64,000 bases of DNA from Adineta vaga. Lineage: Eukaryota > Rotifera. The stretch is from assembly GCA_021613535.1 (NCBI GenBank), contig CP075495.1, positions 15,872,001 to 15,936,000 on the forward strand, written 5' to 3'. The translations under genes and the position numbers were made by a program. This document shows positions 49,144 to 60,315 of the stretch, one piece after another; the stretch's first letter is position 1; each line of letters opens with the position of its first letter. The notes beneath the pieces were generated by a model. The model saw nothing but the letters and a program-made list of their open reading frames with translations, was not told where the DNA came from and did not search any database.

Positions 49144-51525
49144 CACCGTTACTTTTAAAGAACCGAATTCTTTCATCAAATGGGTATCATAGCGCGCAAA
49201 AGCAGGAAAGGATTAATCTGAACATTATAATATTCAATCAGAATGTTTTACAACATTTAATCAAATATTACCGTATATATTGTGCACAATACTTCACAAC
49301 TGCATGGAAAAATTACTTACATTTTTTGAGCTACAAGAACGAATCATGTATGATTTATCAATTTGCCATAAGCGTGATACGATTTAAACATCTGTATTAC
49401 TTTTACCAACCTAGAATTGAGAAACAATAGCGAGTATGGTTGATTTAAACCCTTTTATTTGATGTTTTACCAATATCAAAAGCGCGTTCTTGTTTGTGAA
49501 GGCCTTTTCATATTGATCATAATGCAGCGTCATATTATTTTACATTATACTACTATCAAGTCGTATATGAAATGTAATGGTCTCTATTTTATTCTACTCG
49601 CCGTTTCTTCATAGAAAAACGACGGTAAAAATCGACGAAGCGTGAATAAGTAATCGAAGAGCAGTGAGTAAAGTCTACAGTAGACACTTACACATGACGA
49701 TAAAATATTTTCGGTTCTGTACAATACTAAACTGGGTAAAGTGCGGATAACATAAAACTCAAAAAGTACCATTCGTGCATTGTATAACCTGAAACGACGA
49801 TTCTAATCTAGAGAACGACTAAGAGTAATTGAAAACTTCAACAAAAACATTTCTAAGCCATCTTTTTAGACTTAACTTGATATGGAGTATTACAAAGTCA
49901 GAAAAAGATATGAATTTGTATTGCGATATAAGTTTTCATTCCGAAAAGATGACTTTTCCCGTAGTGTAAAATTATTTGTTTCGATATATTTGTATATGAT
50001 ACCATTCTAAAGCAGAGATGCTTTGTATCTATTTTGACAACTATCACACACTCATTTGAAGTTGAAGTTGATAGGATGTTTCTTACTAAATATTTGCATT
50101 GGCCATAATCCAAACTCTGACTCTACAAGTCTGAAAATAACGGCTGTTCCACGAATGGATCTCTGAGTATTTTGAAGATTTCTCCTTTATCATTCGTATG
50201 ATCGATAAACTTTTTTAGCAAGAGATAGCGCTTGAAATTCTCTACCAACCATGTATGATTGAAATATCACACGTTATTAAACATATGCGAAAAAGATGAA
50301 ATCAGAGGCATATAAAAGGTGTAAAAAGCAATGGCTAAACAGTTGCATCTCGTTTTCGTGCCACTTGCTTCATCTTATTAAACAAATAAAATATGCCAAA
50401 GGATGCAGCGTTAAAAAGCTCTACAGTTTACAATAAATACATTATTTTGAAAAGTTGCAAGAGAAAGAGTAGTCTATCTTATGACAAAAAAACATCATTT
50501 CGTTTGATTGAAATATCATTGCTCAAGGTTTTTTATTTTGAAAACAAAAACTGTGTTATAAAATAAATGATCGTGTGTAGTTTGTAGAACTTTTCAAGGA
50601 GCATCTTGTAGTATAGATTTTTGTTATGAGGCGAAATATGTGGCGAAACAGTAGGCTACAAAGGGCGGCTGTTTATTATGCCTAATAAATTACTCTTGCT
50701 TGCTTTTTGTGCGTCTCTAATTCCACCTTTTTTCAAACATGTTTAATAATGTTTTAAAATTCAATAACACACAGTTTTATAGGAATTTCAAGCACTATCT
50801 TTTCATAAAAAGGTTCTTTGATCACAGGGATAATAAAGGAGCTATCTTCAAAACACACAGAGGCCCATTCTTATCCGAATTGTGACGATAAATTCGATAA
50901 TTAGTTCACTTTCGCTTATATCAAAACTGCTTAAAAGCTACATTACATATACAGAATGCTGTTACTTCACAGTAGAATACACGTTCATACAGTAAAGAAG
51001 AGGAGAGTATGATATGAACAGATGAAAATATAACAGAGAGACGACTTGATATCAAACCGATGCACGAACCTCTGCACTTAATTTTAAAAAATCAAGTTTA
51101 CATTCGTACAAACCTGTCATAGGCACATATAGATGAGCATCATTCCTCTATTTAGTTAGATTTCTGATGTCGAGATCTACTTAAAATGAGTTAATATACG
51201 AAAATCGGTATTTTTCCCTTAAACAGAAAGTTATACTTCTGAAATGAATTAATTGATGTGGACAGAATACATGACAGTAACATTTTTTCACAATGTCGCG
51301 TTCTAGGCTTAAGCTTTGAGTTAGTTGTGTTTCTAAAAGATGTGATGTTCAATTATTCGGGAAACCGTATGCAAGTCAGCCTAACAGCGACAGAAAGAGA
51401 TAAAATGATTTGGGCAATTCTACAAATAGTTTAAATGAGCTTGACGTAAAAGCAACTCCACCATGGATGCCGTTGTTTAGCGAGCTCCGTGCTGGTCACA
51501 AGTTCGTATAAAGGAGGAGTGTTAG
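49144..51525. other. Long non-coding stretch
   Basis: Short ORFs without motifs. TATAAAAGG at about 50315 is the only promoter-like word. No gene recognised. Confidence 0.4.
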
Positions 51526-51902
51526 ATGGAAGGGGTGCAGATACCGCCGTCTGTAGAAAGAACAAGACGAAAGATTGGCGACTGGAAAGAATTCATATAC
51601 GACTCAAAACACGCAAACACTGAAACGTGCCAAAAATACTCTGGCAGTAGGAACATGGTAATTGCAGACACTATGGGCTGTAGACAAGCTAGAACTGCTC
51701 AAAAACGAAATGAAACGGTTTAGATACGATATAATTGGTATTACAGAAGTTCGATGGACAGGAGAAGCGTCCTCACATACGACGAAGGGATGGGGTTCTT
51801 ACAGAGCATTTAAGCGAAAAAGGCGTTAATAGAATATAATTCAATCAGTTCACGAATGATTTCGGCACGATTCGATGCAGCACCATTCAAAATTTCAATA
51901 AT

Positions 51903-51925
51903 NNNNNNNNNNNNNNNNNNNNNNN
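51903..51925. other. Assembly gap (23 N)
   Basis: A run of 23 N inside the endonuclease frame. The true length is unknown, although flanking reading frame suggests only a small gap. Confidence 0.95.
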
Positions 51926-51944
51926 TTTCAGTAATACACATATA

Positions 51945-53548
51945 CGGTGAGTACCAAAATTGATCAACAAGGTTTATTTTCAAATTTTTTTTCGTCATCC
52001 TAAACGCTGATAAGAATCCAAATAGAGATTTGGATAGAGAAAATCGTGACTAAATTTCCCAAACAAGGGTTTCCATAAAACCGGAACCCGAGTTTTCTAC
52101 GACCCTCATTTCAAAAGTTATGAGCGTCACACAGAGTGAAAGAATGCGATTTTTTTGTCGATTTTCTGATAAATTGCACGTTTTTTCGCTTTTTGTGACG
52201 CTTATAACTTTTGAAAGGAAGGTCGTCGAAAATTCGGAGAGGTCTCATTTTGTAGAGAATTATTTGCTCGATCATTCGAAGTTGCTAAAACAAAGATTTT
52301 TTCGCAGTAACTGGATGTTGAAAAACTATGGTTTCGGTTTTATGGAAACCCTAATTTTGGAAATTTTATTGCGATTATCATTTTCACAAATCCTTGTTGG
52401 AAACAATTTTCTCTATCGAAATCCCTATTTGGATTCTTTTCAGCGTTTAGGATGACGAAAACAAATTGAAAATAATTCTTGTTGATCATTTTTGGTACAG
52501 TACTTCTCCCTAATAACGACACTCAAGCAAAATTTATGCTAAAAGCGAATTCTTTTCAGAAAAAAGTGTTTTTGACGATTTTTACTCTGAAATTGAGGGT
52601 ATATTCCTTAGTCAACTTTGAAGAGCGTCTCAAGTTCTACCTATATCTAGCGGTTCAGGTCGATTGAATCATATCATAAGAGAATCCCAATATCAACAAA
52701 AATCATCTCGGATCAATGGAAAAAATAGGTATCCCTGATAACGACACCCAGCAAAATGTTTGCCCTAATTACGACACCAAGCTATTTTTTCGCCCTAATA
52801 GCGGCACTGAGCTATTTTTTGACCCTAATAACGACAATAAGCCGATTTTCATCATCATGTTGCTTTTCGTTATAGTTGCTGAAGAATCTATCAACTTTTA
52901 TTAGGGATGTGTCGTTATTAACGACAAAAATTAGGTGGACGCCGTTATCAGAACGAAAAATCACTTTATTGTCGTTATTAGGGTCAAAAAATAGCTCAGT
53001 GTCGCTATTAGGGCGAAAAAATAGCTAAAATTGCTACGACGGCCAAATCAGCTGACTGTCGTTATTAGGGATACCTATTTTTTCCATTGATCCGAGATGA
53101 TTTTTGTTGATATTAGAATTCTCTTATGATTCAATCGACCTGAACCGCTGGATATAGGTAGAACTTGAGACGCTCTTCAAAGTTGACTAAGGAATCTACC
53201 CTCAATTTCAGAGTAAAAATCGTCAAAAACACTTTTTTCTGAAAAGAATTCGCTTTTAGCATAAATTTTGCTTGAGTGTCGTTATTAGGGCGAAAAAATA
53301 GCTGGGTGTCGTTATTACGGAAGTAGCACGTAATAACGACACCAAGACATCACGATCGTAGACCAGTGATATCTCCATGAAAATATATGAGAAAATGGAT
53401 CGAAAATACATCATTCGAAAGAGCGTCATCCAAAGATTCCCCAAATATAAAGTTGTTTGAAATCGGTCGTAAAATGGATGGACGCAGATAAAAACAAAAT
53501 AAAGTTGCATTTTAGTGTCGTTATTAGGGAGAAGTACTGTACCCACTG
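51945..53548. mobile_element. Fold-back element A (TA target), interrupted by element B
   Basis: Left end TA|CGGTGAGTACCAAAATTGAT and right end, read on the other strand, TA|CAGTGGGTACCAAAAATGAT once element B is removed. The TA duplications are at 51943-51944 and 53549-53550. Long inverted arms (about 51945-52100 and 52330-52494) surround a short middle with facing repeats near 52110 and 52200. Non-coding, Tc1/mariner-type MITE. It split the retrotransposon endonuclease. Confidence 0.8.
52498..53539. mobile_element. Fold-back element B (TA target), nested in right arm of A
   Basis: Ends are CAGTACTTCTCCCTAATAAC and its inverse, flanked by TA at 52496-52497 and 53540-53541. Arms of about 240 bp (52505-52745 against about 53058-53290) are near-identical inverted copies. 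The middle and the right flank hold many copies of GTCGTTATTAGGG in both orientations. Non-coding. Because it sits in the terminal repeat of A, it is younger than A. Confidence 0.85.
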
Positions 53549-54494
53549 TATTTACCAACTTCTCCATCTTCAGAAGAAGATATCGATGCAGCATTATCAA
53601 GGACAGATAAAAGAGACATAATTATCTTGACAGGAGACTGGAACACTAAAATTGGTAAGGGTAATATAGATTGGAAATCCTTAATGGGAAAATATGATTG
53701 TGGCGAGATAGAAACCGACGGGAAGAACGCCTCCTAGAATTTGCTACAGTGCACACATAAGCTCAGATCATTCATTTGTATTCTAATCATGTAGCGCTGC
53801 TTTAGCGGAACAGCTTAAAGAGATAGAAGCAACTGTGCCAGCGAAAGGAATAGCTTAAAAAAGCCTGGATATCAGAAGAAACACTAAAACTAGTTGACGA
53901 AAAACGTTGATTAAAACAGCTAAAAAACGTTTTCATAGAATATACACAAAAGTATAAAGGTCTATGTAGGAAAGTCAAGAGATCAGCAAGACAGAACAAC
54001 GAATATTAGATACAAGACTAATGTGAGCAAGCTGGAAAAGGTCTAAGTATTGGAAATACAAGAGAAGCATATGATCTCATAAAAATGCTCAGTAAAGAAT
54101 TTGTACCTCGGTTAAATGTCATACGAAGTCAAGAGCGGAAAATGTTATAGCCAGATGACGAAAATAAACAAAGGTGAACACAGTATTGTAGCAGTCTGTA
54201 TAAAGATTATGGAGGTGGGGACGGAATGGCGAGAGAACTTGAAGACATTGCACCTCCTGAAAACGGTAGTCTTCAGGGTATCTTGTGCCCAGATGTGCAA
54301 ACAGCGATAAGTTCAATAAACAGAAATAAGAGTCCAGGATCAGACGGCATAACAGTGTAAATACTACAAGCGGGAGGCGAACTGCTATCACGTAAAATCC
54401 ATAAACGCTGTAACAAAGCACGGCAGTAGGGTACAATTTCAGAAGAATAGGGCAAATCTATATTGGCCGTTATCCAAAAGAAAGGGGCAACTGC

Positions 54495-55190
54495 TCAAGT
54501 TTTACAAAAACATTTTTTCGAATTTCATTTATTCGAATTGTCTTTTTGATGCAGTTTTTTACGCTGATTACGAATATACCACTCATTTGGCAAACCAACT
54601 ACTTTTGTTCTAAGAAATTCAGTTTTAAACTTTTGAGGTAAAAACTTTTTCAGAATTATCCAGAAAGGATACTTTTCGACACACAATTTCATTCTCTACA
54701 AAATGTTGTGTTTAGTTTTCATTTTTGTAGTTATAGGCGATTCATAGACTCTAACAAATTTTTCGACTTGCAGCTCAGTTTAGGAGCCTCCACATTGATG
54801 TATCAATCTGATTTTCTAGCAGCATGCTGGTCTTCATTTAAGGACCAGCACCTTAAAATATGAGATCATTCCGAGCATTTTAAGTGCCTCAAAATTGGCC
54901 AACAAAAAATTGTGTCATAGCGTTACATTTGTTTTTTGCATTTTCCAGTCGATGGGGAGGACAGAAATAAAAGATGGATTACTCGATACTGAGGGTCCTA
55001 TTATGTTATGGTATTACGCGGTCTTAAATTCTTCATAGATACTTGATGGTTGAACCAAATACAATCATTCTTGTATCCCTTGTAGAGGAAATCGAGCTTC
55101 ATCGAATGCCGTTTGAACGAGCCTTCTAGCTGTTTTCGTTCAAGAGATAATTAAGAAACAATATGTAAAAATGTCACATCGTTACGTTTG
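54495..55190. mobile_element. Unidentified insertion inside the RT domain
   Basis: The retrotransposon frame stops at GKSILAVIQKKGQL-like codons and resumes at LPIVLLNGLKNQLDP, with about 700 bp of unrelated sequence between. The insert has no long ORF. I saw words GTTACATTTG and GTTACGTTTGG repeated inside and at its right end but could not define terminal repeats. Confidence 0.45.
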
Positions 55191-55986
55191 GACAAACTCT
55201 ACCAATAGTATTACTGAACGGATTGAAAAATCAACTGGACCCATACCTATCCGAAGAGCAGGCAGGGTTCAGAAAAGACAGAAGTATCGTACATCAAATA
55301 TTAACGCTTAGACTACTGGCTGAAAAAGCATTCGATACGATCAAACATGAAATTATTTGAGCTATGCTAAAATTCTATGGTGCTGACGCAAAGATGGTCA
55401 CCTTGCTACAAAACATCTACGAAAAGTCGCAGTTAATGGTTCCCATTGGTATAGATTATGGAGAGTCGTTTCGAACAGATGTAGGGACTAGACAAGGCGA
55501 CCCTTTGTCACCACTCCTCTTCATCCCATATCTCGAACGAGTAATGGATCAGGTGAAACGGAACAGCTGCGGAATCGATATTAGCGGAACATTTATAAAT
55601 AACCTAGGATTCGTCGATGATATTGATCTTATTGATAAAGACGTTAGCTCACTTCAACGCCAAAAAGAGCTAACTAAAACGGCTACTGAACAAGCTGAAC
55701 TGAACTTGAATATAAATAAAACCAAAACCTCGCTATTGGGAGACAGGAATATCGATAACACTATACAGGTAGCAGGAAACACCATAGAAAACGTAGAAAA
55801 TTTTGAATATTTAGATAGCTTGCTGACATGGGACAATAACTGTTCAGAGGAAATTAAAAGGATAACAGGAAAAGCGACAGGTGCAATGCCTTTTCTGAGA
55901 CACATATGGAGTAATAAGACACTGATGATAGAACATAAGCTTATAATCCTAAATACATGTGTATTCAGCTCCCTACTATATGCATC

Positions 55987-57254
55987 CTCCCAGCGCTAAA
56001 ATAACGTTAAAAAAACAAAAGTATAGTGCGCGCTCATAATTCATTATCCAAGAATTAGTAACATATCAGTGCATAGACAACTTAAAACACTACACAACGG
56101 TATATATAGATGATTCGTTTCCGTCTTGTTTCTTATGTTTTCTGTTTTGAAGAAAAGTAGTCAAAAAGGAGCCATTTTAGTAACGTCGAACGTCTTCAAA
56201 TAATAATGGAACGAGAAAGAGATGGAAAGAAATTAGAAACAATTGCACGACAACATAAGTGTACACCAGCTGCAATTTGTAAAATATTATCTCATTACAA
56301 TCAAACAGGAGAGGTCAATGGTAGTAAATCGACCGGTCGTCCTACATGTCTTAATAATGAAGAAATGAAAAAACTCGATGAATTAATTAGAAAAAAACCT
56401 ACAGCAACTGCTATTGTTCTTGCAAACGATATTTTACAAGTCATGCATAAACGTGTTAGTGTTCGCACTGTTCAAAAATATCGTCGTGATTTAGGATATC
56501 GTCCATATCAGCAAGTAGTTAAAAAGTCACTTACATTAGCACAACAACAATCAAAGCTATTATTTTCATAGAAATATATAAATACTAATATTAAAAAGTG
56601 GTCATTCACGGACGAGAAGATATTTACTATTCAAAATACCGGTACAATTGCTTGGGCAAAATCAGGTTCACAACGGCCAACACATTATGTTGACAACATC
56701 AAAGCACATGCTCAAATATGGGGTGTCATATGGTCGGGTGGAAAAGTATTTAGGAGATATGAAGGTTACATGAATTCATTATTGTATCAACAACTACTCA
56801 CTACGTACTTTGTACCACATATATCAAATCATCGTCATCTCTTCTTTTACCAAGACAATATTCCATTACATAAAACACCAGCCATGTTAACATGGTTCGA
56901 AGAAAATCGATTAGAACTCCTCAATGTGCCTGCTTATTCGCCTGAATTCAATGCAATCGAATGCGTGTGGTCTTGGCTCAAGAACTATGTGCAAAGACAA
57001 CAACCAAAAACCAAAGTCGAACTTGAACAAGCAATTGACAATGGATGTGATGCTATTCCTCAAAAGGTTATCAATTCGTACATTTTGCATATTTTGACTG
57101 TTATGCAAGAAGTTATTAATGCTTAAATTGATTTTATTGTATTTTTGTACATTACACATCCATCTATCTATTCATGATAAAAGTTCGAAATAAATACATT
57201 TGAATCATATACATCTAATTGCTTTATTTTTTAACTTTATTTTAGCGCTGGGAG
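55987..57254 (+). mobile_element. Tc1/IS630-type DD34E transposon with single in-frame stop
   Basis: Terminal inverted repeats CTCCCAGCGCTAAAATAA at both ends bound 1268 bp. The transposase frame 56206-57126 (306 codons) is open except for one TAG at 56569-56571. It has an N-terminal HTH pair (LETIARQHKCTPAAICKILS, SVRTVQKYRRDLGYRP), the first Asp in FTDEKIF, the second in FYQDNIPLHKTP and Glu in FNAIECVWSWLK, with 34 residues between the last two. The direct repeat flanking it is ATC (55984-55986 and 57255-57257), three bases instead of TA. Removing the element and one ATC restores the RT frame (LLYASETWTL). Near-intact, so recent; one stop away from a full transposase frame. Confidence 0.85.
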
Positions 57255-57640
57255 ATCAGAGACATGGACTCTAAAGGAAGCAGACAGGAAGAAAACTATT
57301 GGTTTAATAAATGAAATGCTACCCACGAATTCTAAGAATAAATTGGCAAGATATGATACGAAACGAAGACATCTGAAAAAGGATATCAAGAGGAGACTGT
57401 AACAGACACCATCAAGAAGAGAAAGTTGAAGTTATTTGGCCACATCTGCAGAATGGACGACAGTGGACTATTGAAACATCTAGTATTTGGCACAATGGAG
57501 AGCGAATCTAGGCAAGGGCGTCCATGCAGAGAATGGTTGGATGTCATAAAAGCAGAGTAAAACGATGTACTTTTGGCGCGAAAGACAGAATTATTCGCGA
57601 TTTGATACTATAACATTTCACAATAAAAATTATAGGAACT

Positions 57641-57924
57641 AGCGAAAGGCCAAAATATGAAGTGTTACAGAATGGAAATTTCCATGGTCAATATCCTTTA
57701 TTATTAAAACGTGTATCCATCGGAAACAGACATTTATTCGAAAGGAAACTTTTTCGTTGCGACGTTTGTTCGCATATGCGACAATCGTTCAATTGTAATT
57801 GATAGAATTCAGAACAAAAGTAAGAGAATTACTCAAACTATATATATAGACGATTGATGATATTTAATCATTATAATCGTATAAAAGCGGTATTGGTTGC
57901 TGAACAGCACACTAAAAAACGGTC
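57641..57924. other. Spacer after the retrotransposon
   Basis: No gene seen; contains the TATA-like box noted separately. Confidence 0.35.
57880..57887 (+). promoter_or_regulatory. TATA-like box before the FLYWCH relic
   Basis: TATAAAAG 38 bp before the ATG at 57925, a usual core-promoter distance. Function unproved. Confidence 0.35.
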
Positions 57925-58119
57925 ATGTCAGGAACTCTTTCAATAACGTCGAAAAATGCTTCTCTAGTCATTCATAATAGATATTCCTATATTATTGATC
58001 GACGAAACGACAAAGTGCTAGGGAAATGCAAGTATTCCGGAAAATCAAAATGTCGTGATCGCTTACATACGTATTTAAACAACACATTTGGTAAAAGCGA
58101 TGGTGATCGACATTTCTGA
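57925..58119 (+). pseudogene. FLYWCH-type zinc-finger fragment
   Basis: The 64 residues fit a FLYWCH finger: a start-proximal beta strand, LVIHNRYSYIIDRRNDKV, then GKCKYSGKSKCRDRLHTYL with the two Cys, and GDRHF for the His part; the second zinc-binding His is replaced by a stop context. In related proteins this finger is followed by a long domain that may be transposase-derived; here the frame stops at once, and the following sequence is broken. It is read as a relic, though a TATA-like box remains upstream. Confidence 0.55.
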
Positions 58120-60315
58120 TTAACGGATCAGTTCGGGCGTATTATGATCGATTATGATAAGAATCTTTGCAAACCAAGCCAATTCACGTACTAGTTAGCA
58201 TAAACAAATGAAGGCGTTCAAGATTAGCTAAAAGCCCATTTAAAAAATAATAATAATCTGAAAAGAAATATTCGGTGTTAGCGAGAAACCGTCTTAAACC
58301 CATATCTACAAACAAACGAGTAGTATGCTCGTAAATGGTAAAACATATTACGAATTTCCAGTATTATTGAAATAATTTTAGTTCTTTCTAATGCTACAAG
58401 ATTGATCAATTTGTAGTTGTAAACAATCGAGTTCCGCATCTTCTAAAAGCAAGATTAATTTGAGCTTATAGAAACGGAACAAGATAGATATCAAGAAACT
58501 ATGAATGACAATATATAGTCTACCGCGTTCGTCTTTTTTTCCTGAGATATTTGGAGCTAAATTTTTTCCTACCGAAAATGTCAAAATACAACACAGTCGA
58601 AAACACACGTAATAAAGTTTCAAAAATGTGCCGCAAGGTGTGCAGAATTGAAAGGGACATCTTTTCATATTCTTGCAACTTTTGAAAATTCTTCCTATCC
58701 TTGCGAATAAAGGCTTCACTTACGGAATTCTTTGCTGATTCTGTTGGTTTGACATAAACCCTTTAGAAATTGATAAGGAACCGTTAGATATTCACACAAA
58801 ACTAATTTATACTCTGTAACGAAAAGTTTTTGAATATTAATGTAAAATTAGTTGATTATAACCTGGGCGTACAATATTTTCTGCCAGAGTAGTGTTATTT
58901 TTTTGGTAGTACCGACGTACACTGTTGAATGAGCTCTTATGGGTTTCGATTTATACGAATACTAGGGCATATATTATTGACTCGGAATTATTTTAGGTTC
59001 TATCTGTTTCCCTCTAATTTCTCAACTGCACAAAACGAATGGACATTTTAGGATTTTTCCACGGAAAGTTCGATATTTTATCATTCGGATATGCTAGGAA
59101 GCAGATAGAAACTGCACGAACAATTTCGGCCTGGAATTCTTCTTCTATGAAATACTTGGAATGTTATAAATTTGGCCGACTGGGTACCGAAACCTTTGTC
59201 ATAAGAATAGAAGGCTTTGAGTCGAAAACAACTCCAACTCCACGAAAGAAATTTTCTAAACTTCAGCTCAAACTCCAAAAGCACCTTTTCTTTTTTCCTT
59301 TCAGCTTTGCGTCATCTTTACCAATCTGCAGCACATAATGAATAATCAGAAGATTTATCAGAGAACGCATTGAACCTGTTCATATTGGAATTGACTTTTT
59401 CTTCAACTATGTGGCAAAGCTAATACTACTGATGCTATAGAATATGTATGATTATCTTATTGATAGTGTGACGAATCACATTATATCTCTTTCTGAACAG
59501 GTCACTCATCAGACATAATGTATCTTTCTTCCTTTGTGATAGGATGTATTGTTCTCGCTTGAAGGACGAGGTCAGTTGATATATCGAAATAAAGTAAACA
59601 TAGGAAATACTTGCGTTCAATGTCTGACTGAAAGCTAAACAAACCGTTACAGATAATTTTCACATACTGGCTCAAAAAAACTTCTATTCATCACTTCAAC
59701 TACACTCCAAGTCTAGTGAAGTTGGAGTTGCAATCCAATGCAGTCCACTAGTCTGTGTTTGAGAAGCAAGTAGGGGACTATATTATCCTCTAGTGATTAG
59801 TTCTGATAACAAGACGAAGACACGAGCTGATTAATGATCATTTATTGGAAAAAAAACTCACCACGTTATATAATGCATATGAAATAGGTTAAAGCTAAGC
59901 AACAAGACTAATATAAATAAAGAAAATAGAATGAGAAAAAGAAGATGAAAGATGATGAAAGAAGAATATGATGAAATGCAATCAGAGTAAACACTACTAA
60001 TGTACGTAATAAGAGAAAGCAAGAACGAGATAGATATGAATGAAACACGAACGATACATAGTATTCACTGATGGAAGAGTAGTCAATAATATGACAAGCA
60101 AAGAAAAATATGGAAACAAATCAGATTGCTACAATGTATGTAAACAAAGCGGCAAGTAACATCTCTGTTTCTGGCGTTTTTCCTTTCGATATTTATCCGT
60201 ATATTGTGATGTGAACTCTGAATTCGATTAAAATAATAATAAAGCCAAACTAAACTAAGCCGAAATATATGCTACGAAGAAATATTGTAGAAGTCCATAA
60301 AAAAAAAGGAATATA
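58120..60315. other. Non-coding stretch
   Basis: Chance ORFs on both strands, none with motifs. A purine-rich, GAT/GAA-repeating zone lies at about 59935-60120. No gene recognised. Confidence 0.4.

Larger units (their letters stand above)
51526..57640 (+). mobile_element. Non-LTR retrotransposon (AP-endonuclease + RT), shattered, with nested insertions
   Basis: Segments of one ORF2 occur in order on the + strand. Endonuclease start 51669-51902 (LWAVDKLELLKNEMKRFRYD, IIGITEVRWTG, SSRMISARFDAAPFKIS). Endonuclease continuation 53549-53760 (YLPTSPSSEED, IIILTGDWNTKIG). Linker and RT N-part 53800-54494 (NRNKSPGSDGI). RT core 55195-55986 (EEQAGFRKDRSIVHQILTLR, TRQGDPLSPLLF, FVDD catalytic box). 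C-terminal part 57255-57560 (LFGHICRMDD-like, GRPCREW). Between them lie fold-back elements A and B, an unknown ~700-bp insert (54495-55190) and a DD34E transposon. About 20 RT codons are also deleted at 55330. It cannot move by itself. Clade not determined. Confidence 0.85.

Noticed and set aside
49131-49430. 99-codon plus ORF
   Set aside because: Starts inside the right arm of a fold-back element and shows no family feature.
58378-58719. 113-codon minus ORF with several Cys
   Set aside because: Cys spacing fits no domain I know, and no splice partner was found.
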